Shown here: positions 25,403 to 37,260 of the stretch, piece by piece | Numbering within the stretch: position 1 is the stretch's first letter | Layout of the letters: every line of letters begins with the position of its first letter | NCBI GenBank assembly: GCA_013398275.1 | Contig: VZSE01012460.1 | Span: 65,828 to 129,827 of the forward strand | Source: Promerops cafer | Taxonomy: Eukaryota; Chordata; Aves; Passeriformes; Nectariniidae | Reading direction: 5' to 3' | Length of the DNA stretch: 64,000 nt | The notes under the pieces: model-generated | The model's input: the letters and a program-made list of their open reading frames with translations, nothing else | Told to the model about the DNA's origin: nothing | Databases searched by the model: none | Translations under genes and position numbers: made by a program

Positions 25403-25583
25403 CCATCACGGCTGTGTCCGGGGCCATCACGGCTGTGTCCGGGGCCATCACGGCTGTGTCCGGGGCCATCACGGCTGTGTCCCGGGGCCATCACGCCTGT
25501 GTCCCGGGGCCATCACGCCGGTGTCCCGGGGCCATCACGGCTGTGTCCGGGGCCATCACGGCTGTGTCCCGGGGCCATCACCC
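25403..25583 (+). repeat. GC-rich 21/22-bp minisatellite in SDR39U1 intron 1
   Basis: The unit GGCCATCACGGCTGTGTCCG recurs about eight times with 21- and 22-bp variants (CGG to CCGG, and GGCT to GCCT or GCCG). It lies directly upstream (gene sense) of the second coding exon and close to the N gap. Confidence 0.95.
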
Positions 25584-25741
25584 CGGCAGCAGAGGCGCCC
25601 CGCGGCCCGTGCCTGGGCGTGCATCACCGCAGCGCCGCCGGGCCCCGGCCCACGCACCATGGCCAGCCCCGCATACCCGGGGTGGGGGACGAGGCGGCCT
25701 GGCTCCAACCCAGCGGGCAACACCCGCAGTCCAGGCCCGGC

Positions 25742-26151
25742 NNNNNNNNNNNNNNNNNNNNNNNNNNNNNNNNNNNNNNNNNNNNNNNNNNNNNNNNNNN
25801 NNNNNNNNNNNNNNNNNNNNNNNNNNNNNNNNNNNNNNNNNNNNNNNNNNNNNNNNNNNNNNNNNNNNNNNNNNNNNNNNNNNNNNNNNNNNNNNNNNNN
25901 NNNNNNNNNNNNNNNNNNNNNNNNNNNNNNNNNNNNNNNNNNNNNNNNNNNNNNNNNNNNNNNNNNNNNNNNNNNNNNNNNNNNNNNNNNNNNNNNNNNN
26001 NNNNNNNNNNNNNNNNNNNNNNNNNNNNNNNNNNNNNNNNNNNNNNNNNNNNNNNNNNNNNNNNNNNNNNNNNNNNNNNNNNNNNNNNNNNNNNNNNNNN
26101 NNNNNNNNNNNNNNNNNNNNNNNNNNNNNNNNNNNNNNNNNNNNNNNNNNN
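25742..26151. other. Assembly gap (410 Ns)
   Basis: Both flanks are very GC-rich and CpG-rich, consistent with an unsequenced CpG-island promoter. The SDR39U1 first exon is expected here. The number of Ns may not reflect the true length. Confidence 0.95.
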
Positions 26152-26238
26152 GGGGGGAACGGGGCAGAGCGGGGCGGGGGACGCGGGAACGGCTCGGGGA
26201 GACGGGAACGCGGCCGGGGCCGAGGGGACACTCGGGGG
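26152..26238. promoter_or_regulatory. CpG-rich remnant, likely edge of the SDR39U1 CpG-island promoter
   Basis: About 85 bases are G-rich with many CpGs (GGGGCGGGGGACGCGGG). They follow the gap and end abruptly at AT-rich sequence. The position upstream of SDR39U1 suits its promoter. Confidence 0.4.
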
Positions 26239-26890
26239 ATGTTGGAATATATTGTTATAAATACAAATCATATTATTGGCTTTTCGCAAATATTGAAATG
26301 AATGCTCTGTGTATAATGTTGGAATAACTTTGCTGCGTGAATATGGTTTTTTGTTTCTGCTGTTAACAAAACTTAGGAATAGTAGTGTGGTAAATGTATC
26401 TTGGGACATAGCATAATATTAAAATAGAGACTATGTGATGTTAGAATGCTTTTATTCATGTAACTGACTCAGAGAATGGTGATTCCTCACATTGGGGGAT
26501 TATCCTGTCTGGATGAAGATAACAGTGACAGAAACCAGAACCCCAAAGGAAGGATTTATTGACACTTCATTATCAAGGAGAGTAAAAACAACAGGATGGA
26601 ACCACAAGGAGAAACAAAATATATTGATTTAATCTACAGGATGGCATAAAGACAAGTCAAAGGTTAAAACCAAGCAAAAGAGCATCTAAACTCAAAGGAA
26701 TGCTTAATGGTCTATGAATATGCAGCAGGCTGAGGCAATAGAAAATAGTATTTATAGTGTATTTCCAAGATAGTAAGTGTGCTCTTGGCTGAACGCCAAG
26801 CACCCTTTGCTTTATTTCTGTCTCCTATTGTCTTTTTATTAAACTTTCAAAATTTTACCAGGAAAGTGAACCTCGTTTTTCACAATATGA
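26239..26890 (+). mobile_element. Possible solo LTR
   Basis: The segment begins TGTTGGAATAT, has a TATAAATA at about 26257, ends with ATTAAA at 26838, and is followed by a T-rich tail closing in TTTTTCACA. TG...CA ends and the polyadenylation signal suit an LTR, but I have no family match. Confidence 0.35.
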
Positions 26891-28111
26891 AATAGTAGTC
26901 TCCGAGTCCCTCAGGGAGAGAGCGAAATGCAAGGATGGAATTAAAGCCTTTAGAGAAATTGAAATAAATTAAGCCCCACAGACATGAAATAGAAGTCTAG
27001 GTTAGCTAGCATAGACCCTAGAGCCCTAAAGCCCATTTTAGAGTTCAGTAACTTAGCTCCAGACATAACAAAAACACAGCAGAACATTGGTTGCATTTCT
27101 AGATAGAACAGATAGAACATTTCACATAAATAAGATAGAACCCTTTGCATAGATAGATATGCTGTGTGTGTGGATTTTGTGTAGGGATTGACCCTGCCTT
27201 CACAGTTTTTCACGGTTTTTCACAGTTTTTCATAGTTTTAGAATTAAGCTTAGGTAAGAAGGGGCCCTTAGAACCAGAAGGGGCCCTGGGCTGAGGCTTG
27301 TCTGCACCAGGGTGAGCCACGTAGCTTGTTAGAAAGTTAGGAGTCACAGACAAATAAATCTTCCAGTTCACTCTTATCTGATTTAATTTAGCTGTGGATG
27401 TGTAGAGTGAGAATGCCTCCACCTGCACTGGCTGTGTTCCAAGGTACTGCCAGAGTCTGGGTTTTGTGTCCTATTTTAGCTGTTCAGTACACTCTTTGTC
27501 TGAGCCAATAGTATTAATTATTAATAGTATTAATTATGGCTTTAAAATGCTGGTACCTTTTGAATGGCTGTAAGAGGCCTCTAAATTACAGGTCAGATGG
27601 ACTGTAAGTGTCTAATTATGGTTAAATGAAACCTCACTTTATCTGTTCTGGAAAAGGAATAAAGCTAGCCAGAGAAGAATAAGAAAAAGGAGATACCTTT
27701 GTCCACAATAATGTAAAAAAAAATGTCAGAATGGTGTGTCACTGTGGTCAGCCATTTAACAGATGTGTGGTCTTGGCTTACTTAATTGACCTTATTTTTG
27801 AATTCTTATTTTTATTCTGGTTTTATGTGTAAGCATCAATGATTTAAGTGTAATAGCTGCTAACTTATGAAATAATTTCATGATAATTAAACATATTGTC
27901 CACTGAAGGATATCCTACATCCCATCAAAAATTGTTTAGTTGAAATAACAATTACTAGATTCTCGTAGATTTGTTTATATTTCCTGCTTTTACTGACCAT
28001 CTAGAAACACAAAAGACTCTTGAAAGCAGATCCTGCTGTCCTTTATTTTGCATTCCAAGCATCTGCCCGTACCAAACTGGACACTGCTCATTCTCAAGTT
28101 CAGTAAAGGTG
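26891..28111. other. AT-rich intergenic DNA
   Basis: This holds a short 11-12 bp tandem (CACAGTTTTT-like, four copies at about 27199-27240) and one member each of two short dispersed repeats described in the findings. No gene was recognised. Confidence 0.5.
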
Positions 28112-29041
28112 CTAAAAAAACCCTTTCCTTCTTAACTGTTTTTTCAGAGCCCCTTTTACCTCCCTGTTTCGGAGGGTGTAAATGAAAGGGTTTAGCATGG
28201 GAATAACAACAGTATAGAAGACTGAGATGGTGTTGCTTTTGCTGGGTGAAGATGCAGCTCCAGGCTGAGCATACATGAAGAACACTGTCCCAAAGAACAA
28301 GCAGATTGTCACCATGTGAGAGGAGCAGGTGGAGAAGGCCCTGTGCCTGCTTTCAGCTGAAGGCATTTGGAGGATTGTGATGATTATATAACCATAGGAG
28401 ATAAAAACCACCAAGGCAGTGCCCACAATTATTGATCCGCACACAGCCAGCATTACGAGTTCGTTGACGAGGGTGTCGGAGCAGGAGATGTGGATCACTG
28501 CAGCAACCTCACAGAAGAAGTGGTTTATTTCTCTGCGCCCACAGAAGGGCAGACTGAACGTGAAGCCTGTCTGGATGGTGCAGTTGATGCAGCCTGACAG
28601 GTAAGAGCCCATCACCAGGAGAACACAAAGCCTCCTGCTCATAATGACGTGATAGAGCAGTGGGCTGCAGATGGCCGCGAAGCGATCGTAAGCCATCACA
28701 GCAAGGAAGAAGGCTTCTGTTGTACCAAAGAGAGAGAAGAAGAACATCTGTGAAGCACAGCCACTGTAGGAAATGCTTCTTCTGCCCAGTAAGAATGCCA
28801 GTGCTGCCCTGGGAGTGATGACAGAGGAATAACAGATGTCCAAGGTGGACAAGTTCTCTAGGAAAAAGTACATTGGAGTGTGCAGGCTGGAGTCCGTCCT
28901 GACGATGAGAATCATGCAGACGTTTCCCACTACAGTGACAATGTACATCGTGGAGAAGAGAACAGAGAGGAGGAACTGTGATCCTGGCTGGGATTTGAAC
29001 CCAACCAAAATGAACTCACTTGTCCTGGTGTGGTTTTCCAT
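28112..29041 (-). CDS. Class II olfactory receptor, OR5/OR9-like, 309 aa
   Basis: A single-exon odorant GPCR. I chose the ATG at 29041 (MENHTRTSEFILVGF). An open frame continues 32 codons upstream, but it has no receptor character, and ORs of this group start just before the NxT glycosylation site. Motifs are VGNVC in TM1, LHTPMYFFLENLS, MAYDRFAAICSPLLY, FFCEVAAVIHISCSDT, RHRAFSTCSSHM and NPFIYTLRNREVKGAL. Unlike the family norm, DRY reads DRF. The frame is intact and of normal length. No strong splice acceptor lies right before the ATG. A 45-bp repeat occurs on both sides of the gene. Confidence 0.93.
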   Translation of the reverse strand: MENHTRTSEFILVGFKSQPGSQFLLSVLFSTMYIVTVVGNVCMILIVRTDSSLHTPMYFFLENLSTLDICYSSVITPRAALAFLLGRRSISYSGCASQMFFFSLFGTTEAFFLAVMAYDRFAAICSPLLYHVIMSRRLCVLLVMGSYLSGCINCTIQTGFTFSLPFCGRREINHFFCEVAAVIHISCSDTLVNELVMLAVCGSIIVGTALVVFISYGYIIITILQMPSAESRHRAFSTCSSHMVTICLFFGTVFFMYAQPGAASSPSKSNTISVFYTVVIPMLNPFIYTLRNREVKGALKKQLRRKGFF

Positions 29042-31380
29042 CTTTGCTTTCAGATGATGTTCCAAAAGGAAATTAGGATGCAGGAGATTGCGGATGGTTT
29101 GCCCGGAGAAGCAATCATAGAAGAGTAAGACAAACAATGAGATATATGAAACATAAGAAATATTAAATATAGAGAGACAGATGGAAAAAAAAGTATAAAA
29201 TTCATTGATATATCATATGTGCAGATTTTTGTCAACTATTACAGGATAATTAGTGAAATAATAATCCAGTAATATTATCTTCAGTATAAAGAAACATTCT
29301 GCATGCAGCTTATCTAACCTATTTCAATTTAATAAACTTTACAAGCAACTAGAAACAGACATTTCATTCTACAGTTGAAGACCTAGTTCAGATTTAACTG
29401 GGCAGAAAAAAATCTCATACATCCTATCCAGAATTGTTTAGTTGAAATAACAATTACTACTGCTTTAAGAAAATGGCTTTTTAAAGAGGGTAACAAAAAA
29501 CCTCAGCTAAGAATGAAGATGCTGAAGATACTTTTTTAGTCAGTGAGAAGGGAAGATTTTTGATTGACCTGAGAAGTCTCTGGAACTGTCTCTTGATTGG
29601 TCAAACAGAAATTCTAGAATGCAGACACATTAAACACTGTTAATGAACTTCATTTTCAGAAGAACTAACTGTATTCATAAGCCCTGATTACTGCATACTA
29701 TATAATGAAAAAAAAAGAGAGAAAACAATTTTTAGTCCAGTTCTGTCACTAAATTTAACAAAGCAAAGCTCAGATTTTGAACACCACAACACACATACCT
29801 TGTAATACAGTCAGTAAAGCCAGGTTTGGTTTTTTGGAATTCGGGTTTCTTGAGCACATTGCCAAAAAATACTGAACATTTTTTCTACTCAGCTGATTTT
29901 TCAGTAGTCTGTCGTAATCAACACATCACTGGCCTTTCATCTGTCTGGTTCTAAGGGCATTCTCCTTTGCATGTTGCTTATATATGCTTTAATAGGTGTG
30001 TATAAAAAACACCAGGGATTCAGTTTCCAGAGTCCTGGACCTTCACAGCACACATCTGAATGAGATGTTTTTCCCTTGTGCCATTTTTCTTTGCCTGACA
30101 TAAGGAATAGAAGGAATAAAACAAGAAGGAATAAAACACAAACAATAAAGTGTAAAGCTGTTTCTGTGTGTCTTCTACCCCTCCTTTTTTCCCTGCTTCT
30201 TATGCAGAACCCTTCCTTCCCCTTGTAGACTTCTTTCTGCTAAGGAAAACACTGTGGACCTAATCAAGACCTCATTAACCATTAGAATCTGCTTCCTTCC
30301 AGATTATCAAAATAGAACAGCCACTGCTGCCTTCTCCCCAAGCAATAATGCTTCTCTTCTCTAAACAAAAGCGAGTTTTCACTAAATGTGTTCTCTTCTC
30401 TGACTGGCAGGAGGAGTGCACTCACCATCTGAAACTCAGCAGTGTGATCCAGGGGAGGGTCCAGCCTCTAAGGGAACACTGCTCTGGAGTGCAGCAACCA
30501 CTCCAGGAAGGGAAAAAGCATCTCACAACTCCAATTTGGGTATCTCAGACACCCTAGGACGTGGCTGTTTTTTAAAAATCTAACTTGCATTCTTCTCAGC
30601 ACAGGAGTGTCACATTTATTTACAGTAGAGTATATTAAATTTTCTTTGTTTTGGCACGTGGTTTTAAATAAATCTACATGAAATAGATGTTCCTGTTCTT
30701 TATATAATAGCTTGGCAAATTTTGTGACTGATCAATATATTCTAAACCCAGACTATCTTACATTTGCATGCACTCTTATCAGCTCCCAGAGTTGGAGAGT
30801 AAGATTAAGAGAGAAGGAAAGCTTCTCAAAAGCTGAGATTGGACTTAGTCTTACCTTCTTTACTTGTGAGTAGTGACTTATTTACAGTACTTTAAAGGCA
30901 CCCAAACTTTGAGGAAGTGTTCATTAGGATAACTTCCAGAAATAAACTTAGATGCAAGAGAGAACTTGCATTCTCAAAAGGTTTGTGTTTGTGCAAGACT
31001 TTTCTGTGTTCTCTCCCTCCCTAAGAACACTTAGGAACTCCTGTTGAATAGGTTATGAATTATTTTTTCAGGTTTTCTAACATTATTATTAGTGTACATA
31101 AACCCCATAATAATTGGATGATAATCCTCTTCACAGTGTATGTGAAGGATTTTCCTGACATTACTTGCAAACAATCACTTCAGGTCAGTGCTTTAAAACC
31201 AGTTACCGTGTGTAGCCAAATCACTGTGTTAAAGGAACTTCACTCCTTGCAAAATTTCAATGAAAAGCTCACTAAGGAGTACTGAAATGCTTTGGTTTGC
31301 ACTTTAAATATGAAAAACTGAAATAAGAGAAGTAGATGGTGATTATTGGTGTATCAGTACTTTAACACATTGCAGTAAGA
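29042..31380. other. AT-rich intergenic DNA
   Basis: I see no coding homology. A short segment at 29417-29460 repeats sequence from 27915-27960. Confidence 0.5.
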
Positions 31381-31640
31381 ATGAAGCGAGCCTGGTGCTG
31401 TACTGATTTTGTCTTGGATAGAGTTAAATCACTTCACTGTAGCTTGTGTGGGACTGAATTCTGGATTTATGATGAAAACCATATTGAGAACACAGGAACG
31501 TTTCAGTTACTGCTGAACAGGGCTGGCACGGGCTGGGAGGGAGCTGTGGGGGGACACAGCTGGGACAGCCAAACATTCCAGACCATGTGGCATCATGCTC
31601 AGCAATAAAACCTGCAGGGAAAAGGAGGAAGGGGTGTCTC
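31381..31640 (+). mobile_element. LTR-like avian ERV fragment
   Basis: Phrases such as TTGGATAGAGTTAAATC, the CTGCTGAACAGGGC segment and CATGCTCAGCAATAAAACC resemble a common avian ERVL-type LTR. AATAAA lies at about 31603. The copy is old and truncated, and the family name is uncertain. Confidence 0.4.
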
Positions 31641-33305
31641 TTCCACAGTACTGGTAGGTGTGATCCCCATTTCCTTGCAGATGGCTGAACATTAAAGCAT
31701 ATGTTATAGATAAATAACATGTTTATAGGGTGATAATCCATATCCATGAGTAGTAAAGGAGCTGAGGGTAGTTTGCTTAGATGCCTAAATAGACATGTCT
31801 GAACTTTAGGTATTTTTAGAAGAATTCATGTTTAGCTGTATCTGTGGCTCTTGATTTTTAATGCAAATCTAAAGAACAGGGCTTGAATTAAAGCCTTTAG
31901 AGAAATGAAAATATATTAAGCCATGTAAATATGGAGTACTTTTAAATTTAATTTATTTAATTTTTTATTTAATTTATTTAAATTGCTGGAGGTTTTTTGT
32001 TCCTTTACAATGGTTCATATTGTAATGTATATTCATTTGGTGTCAATTACCTATTTTCTCATTGCAGATTTTCTGCTAACAGCTGGATTACAGCCAGCAC
32101 TGCATTTCTGGTGAGAGCTCCCCACTATGGTTAACCTTGAGCAGTTCCTGACACCTCTCCTTAACATCGTGTTCAAGCCCTCAAAAAGGTCTTGTTTGAA
32201 ACAATTGGCAGTACATGGCACAGTATGCAGGGACAGGTTTCTTCCAGGTTTCTTCCCTGGAAAGCTGAATGTTTCATCTGCCAAACTGGAGAAGTCACTA
32301 TGCTAGGACAGAGCATAGAATATCAGATACCATGGTCTCAGTCATGAGCTCAAACCCAGACTTCGAATGGTCACATGGAGATGCACTCTGCTGACAGATT
32401 TATTTATTTCTTTGTTTATTACAGAATATTAAAAGCTCTGAAGCACTGTGACAGTCTGAACATGAAGCAGTTTTCTTAGGGGCACCATTTGATTTCTGAT
32501 TGATAATCAGACTTTCTCACGGACGATCCGTGTTGAGCTCAGATTCACCAGCTGTGTTTCCAGACTCCTGATGAAATACTGCTGCATCCCAGGCTCATGC
32601 AGCCTGAAGGAAACATTGAAGGGATTTATCCTTTCAGGCGTGTCTGAATTTCTTCATGGAAGACATTATTTGGTGTGTAACGAGGTTGTTTAGGGTGCCT
32701 TGGTCCCGTTGGGAAGCTGAGACAGAGGCCAAGTGACAATCCAGCTGTACCATGAATACCATGAGCTACTCACATTATACCTTCTCTAATGCCATATCAG
32801 AAAAATCTTCTTCTTCAGAGGATGGTTCCGATCATCCTACACCAGGATGGTTACAATTACCCATCCTTTTCTGCTGCCTATTTCTTTCAAGGGATAACAA
32901 AAAAATCTTGGGCTAAATAAATCACACATAGATAGCTGACTTTCACATGCATTTTACAACATTTTCTGGACTCTATTCCACCTAGGGCAAACAAATCTGG
33001 GGTTCATTTTCTAGCTTTTCCAAACATACTTTAAAACAGAGCAGTCATTCAGCCAGAAACTTTTAAGAAAGGGTGACAGTTTATGTTTCTTAGGGGGAAA
33101 ACAAGCAAAATAAACCCCAAACCCAAATATCTTGAGTCAAAGCCATAGAATATACGTAGATCTAACTTAGGTCTAATTCAATAAATATGAGTACTGTTTG
33201 CATGAATAGGAGAGTTTGGCATGGATTAAGGTTTGGACCTCCTGACTGCAGCTCATCAGCACTGCCAGCTGATCTTCATGAGCAAAGCCCCTTCTCTGGG
33301 ACTCT
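31641..33305. other. AT-rich intergenic DNA
   Basis: I recognised no gene. A segment at 31884-31922 repeats sequence from 26938-26976. The rest matches nothing I know. Confidence 0.5.
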
Positions 33306-34253
33306 TCAGCTGGTTTCTTTGGTGTGGCTTCTGCAAGTAAAAGTCTTCCTCATGGCAGACCTGACTTCTTTGTTTCTAAGACAATATATGAGAGGGTTCA
33401 GAAGTGGCACAACCACCGTGTACAGGACCGACACCAGCTTGTTAGCACGATAGGTGTACATGAGCTTAGGGTGGGCGTAAGTGAAAAGAGTGGTGGAGTA
33501 GAACAAAATCACCACGGTCAGGTGGGAGCTGCAGGTGGAGAAGGCCTTTTGCCTCCCCTCAGAAGAAGGGATCTTCCACACGGTGAACATGATGCAAATA
33601 TAGGAGGCCACCACAGTGCACAGGGGCACCATGATAACCAGCAGAGCCAAGGTGAAGTCCACCAGCTCAGCCAAAGAGGAATCGCTGCAGGAGATATTCA
33701 GCAGGGGTGAAATATCGCAGAAATAATGGTTGATTTTGTCCACCTCACAGAATGAGAGCCGGGCTATAAAGCTCAGCTTGATGGAAGAAGTGGTCAAACC
33801 ACACATCCAGCAGCCAGCTATCAGCTGAGCACAGAACTTGTGGTTCATGATGAGGGGGTACCTGAGAGGTCTGCATACGGCCACAAAGCGGTCATAGGCC
33901 ATCACAGCTAGCAGAACATACTCGGTGCAAACAAAAGTCACAAAGAAATGCAGCTGGGCCATGCACCCCTGGAATGAGATACGTTTGTCGTGAGACAGGA
34001 CATCTGTCATCATCTTTGGCTCAATGACAGAAACATACCAGATCTCTAAGAAAGACAGATTCCCTAGGAAGAAATACATGGGTTTTTGCAGGCTGTGGTT
34101 ATTTCGGATGATGAGAATGATCAGGAAGTTTTCCAACACAGTTAATAAATAAGCCAGAAGTAAAGCAGAGAAGAGAAGCAGCTGCAGTTCACCAGTGGTG
34201 GGAAAACCCAGGAGAATGAAATACATTACTTTGGTTTCATTCCTCCCACCCAT
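33306..34253 (-). CDS. Olfactory receptor, OR6-like, 315 aa
   Basis: A single-exon odorant GPCR with an NET glycosylation site at N5. The TM1-TM2 sequence ENFLIILIIRNNHSLQKPMY and FLEIWYVSV are typical of the OR6 family (Glu-Asn in place of Gly-Asn, KPMYFFL). Further motifs are MAYDRFVAVCRPLRY, HYFCDISPLLNISCSDSS, RQKAFSTCSSHLTVV and NPLIYCLRNKEV. The frame is intact and of normal length. A pyrimidine-rich acceptor (TCTTTCTTCTACAG) ends one base before the ATG and supports the start. OR6-type receptors are also found in the human 14q11 region. Confidence 0.95.
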   Translation of the reverse strand: MGGRNETKVMYFILLGFPTTGELQLLLFSALLLAYLLTVLENFLIILIIRNNHSLQKPMYFFLGNLSFLEIWYVSVIEPKMMTDVLSHDKRISFQGCMAQLHFFVTFVCTEYVLLAVMAYDRFVAVCRPLRYPLIMNHKFCAQLIAGCWMCGLTTSSIKLSFIARLSFCEVDKINHYFCDISPLLNISCSDSSLAELVDFTLALLVIMVPLCTVVASYICIMFTVWKIPSSEGRQKAFSTCSSHLTVVILFYSTTLFTYAHPKLMYTYRANKLVSVLYTVVVPLLNPLIYCLRNKEVRSAMRKTFTCRSHTKETS

Positions 34254-34254
34254 T

Positions 34255-34272
34255 CTGTAGAAGAAAGATGAA
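34255..34272 (-). promoter_or_regulatory. Splice acceptor at the OR6-like start codon
   Basis: The minus strand reads TCATCTTTCTTCTACAG, then A and the ATG. It is a strong 3' splice site for a noncoding 5' exon that I did not locate. Confidence 0.6.
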
Positions 34273-36002
34273 CCTTATCCACCTGCAATAAATAAATAAA
34301 ATGACACCTAACTATGCAGGCTTAAATTCATAGCCATAAGTTACACCACCACTTAAAGACACTGTAAAAGCTCAGACATTTTGTTGTTGGGTTTTCAGAA
34401 ATTAACTTTGTGAAATGTATCTGCTTAGTTCAGAATTTTTTCATTTTAAAAATTAAAGCATGCTTTTTAATTTACATTTCAGGGAGATAAATATACATTA
34501 CAAATCTTGTCTCATCTAAGACAAATGATGAATGATGCTAATATATTATCCATCCAGTAAAAAGAAATAACAGGTTATGATCTTACAGATAGACATTCAC
34601 ATTTCCAATGCTTTCATTTCTACATCTAAACATTTCTAAAGTTATATCATACATATTCCATGAACTGTAAGGGAAATGGGAAGTATACATTCATTTTGAT
34701 AATAAAAAACCCCTCCAAACACATCTGAAGGAGCACACTGGAGGTTTCTAGATCTGGCTCTGAGCACACATCTATACAAAGTCTATGAGATGGTACACAT
34801 AGCATCCTAGATACAGCATAAGTGCAAGCAAATTATAATTCTGGGTCTGGTATGTTTGCAGCTAACTCAGATTAATCCTTCAAAAATAAGAATGGCTCAG
34901 CCTGTGCTACTAAAAACAAAACTGTTCTCAACCTTCTGTAGTGGAAATCCACTGCCTTAGTTGATCCTGGAGAATGTGATCAGTAGGGTGCAGATGAAGT
35001 GTAGACTGATACGTCCGTTGTGTGATTTGTACCAGCACAGATAAATCAAGACTTTATTTATCTTTGGTGTCTCATGAGATCTGATTCAGAAATTATAGCT
35101 AGCCTCCCAATGGAAGCAATCACAGAAAGAGGAGAGATGTTATTGTTTCCTCTGTGATTCCATGCAGAGAGGAAGAAGCTCTGAAGATTTTTTTCCTGAG
35201 AGACTGAACAATAAAAAAATACCAGCTAGTGTCTGCTGATTTTTATAGGGCAGAGGAGGGTAAAAACATACCCTGAGGCAGAGGATATGGCAGTCTTTTA
35301 CCAAAAGGTGATCTAGAAAAATATTTTAGTGCCCTAATCTTGAATCAGTAGCCTTAACTGGTAATTGCTTTTGGAGTGGGTGATTTTGGGAAGTGTCATT
35401 TCACCCACACTGGAGTCATGTTCAGACACACAAATAGCCAAGATATGCATTTTCTGAATTTTATAATACAGCAAATGTGTTAAGAGCAAAAGGAGGATCA
35501 GAGAGAACATTGATCTGTTACCTGATGAGGTCAGTTGCCTCCCAAATAGAGCTGAGGTGCTGCTGCAGGACTCTGTAGCACGAAGAATAAAAATCCTGGT
35601 CTGGTCCCGTCCATCCTGCCAGGTGGGAGCAGTCCCTGGAGTCAGCTGGTTGTAGAATCACCTCCCAGTTGGTCTCATGTGAATCAGATATCTTACTCAA
35701 GCCAGAACCATGATTAAAATTACATTCATACAGTGAGAATAATGGCAGATTAGCATCTAGGAGAGCTGGAATTACAGAAGTTATTTGGCTGTTGGAGCAT
35801 CCAGTTTTATTCTGCAAATATGTAAGAATCTAGTGACATTTGGCATACCTTATGGTATGCTGGTTGAATTCTAATACTGGCCAAAGCCATATGTGCATGC
35901 TCAGGAATGTGAGGGCATCTCATGAAGAAGACAACTTTAAAATAATGTCAGTGCTTGGAGAAGGGACAGTAGTGTTGTCAGAAGCAGGAGTGTTAGTTCT
36001 TA
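34273..36002. other. AT-rich intergenic DNA
   Basis: No gene or repeat family was recognised. Confidence 0.5.
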
Positions 36003-36530
36003 CCTCATTCCTGTTAGGCTGGTGAGGGTCCAAATACCATGGACCCGTTTTGGGATCCCTGCAATTCAAGGACAATGTGGATAAGCTGGAGAGTGCTTAC
36101 TAAAGCCTGCTAAGATGTGAAGGTAGGACTCAGGGTAGGTGCACCATGAGAAGAGGTTGATGTAGCTGGGTTTGTTCCGCGTGGGGTATTGGAGGCTGTG
36201 CTGTGATCTGACAGTGACAAGCTATAAAAAGGGACAAAGACAATGATTTGCAGCTCAGTAGCTGCTATTTAGGCCATTAGAGGATGTGAGGTCAGAACAG
36301 TGCTTGAACAGTTTCCCTGAGAGATTTTAGTACCTCTGCCATTTTCAGCTCTCAGCTAGACCAAGCCACAGCTGATGCAATAGAGACTTGGGGAGAGTTA
36401 TGCTATAAAAGGGAAACCAAATTATAAATATATTCACATCTGGAGTAGTGCATCCAGTTCTTGGCTCCGCAGTGGAAGAGTGATGTGGATATACTGGAGA
36501 GCACCCATTCCCTGGACAGTATTGAACATA
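36003..36530 (+). mobile_element. Old CR1-like fragments, sense
   Basis: Diverged CR1 3'-region phrases are visible, such as CATCCAGTTCTTGGCTCC followed by GTGGATATACTGGAGAG. Identity to typical avian CR1 is low, suggesting an old insertion. Confidence 0.45.
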
Positions 36531-36639
36531 TTGCTCATATGTTGAAATCTACTCAGTGGGTACCTACAGCCAGATTCACTTCCCTAAACATCAATTTCTG
36601 TTGCAGTTTGAGATGCCACAGACCTTTCCATTTGACATC

Positions 36640-37260
36640 CAGATCAAAGAATCATACAAAAATTTGGGTTGGAAGGACAGAATTTTGCTTCCAGAATATT
36701 TTAACTCACTCTGCTGTCACAAACATATTTCAGGGTGGTCAGGTTTTTCAGGGGCTTGTCAGGTCAAGCTTTGAAAAGCTCAAAGGACAGAGGTTTCGTT
36801 ACCTTTCTGGGACTGTGTTGTGGAGCTTCATCACTCTGATTGATTTTGTTTGATTTTTTTTTTTCTTTTTTTAGACTATCTTACCTGAATTTAATTTGTT
36901 GGAACAAGTTCCTATTGCTTTTGTCTTTCCAGGCATGCACAATTAAGAATAGCCTCTATCTCCTCTGTAACACTCTTCAGGTGGTGGCAGACTGCAGCTA
37001 AACACCTCCTCAACATTCTCTTTTTCAAAAACTGCTTCCACCTGTCTCTCTTTGTCTGCTGTGGTGCCACCCTTCTGCCATTTGGTAACTCTCTGCTGGA
37101 CTGTTCATTTTGTCCTTCCTGTAGTGGGAAGTGCCAAACTGGACACAGTAGTGTTGATGTAGTCCTGGGTGACAAACAGAGTCCAGGATCATTTACCATC
37201 AGGCCTGCTGGTGCAAGATTTTGCATCTGTGTGTTAAATTACCTTAAAGTTCTTCCTGAC
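36640..37260 (-). mobile_element. Old CR1-like fragments, antisense
   Basis: The segment begins with a complement-type 3' end (AGAATCATACAAAAATTTGGG, then TTGGAAGG). Further on it holds CACCTCCTCAACATTCTC and "gccaaactggacacagtagt", diverged from the antisense CR1 3' region. Confidence 0.4.

Noticed and set aside
25254..26409. Long open frames running through the N gap
   Set aside because: They exist only because Ns contain no stop codons, joined to minisatellite sequence.
29042..29137. Longer N-terminus for the OR at 28112
   Set aside because: The 32 extra codons lack receptor features; starting at 29041 puts the NxT site at the usual place.
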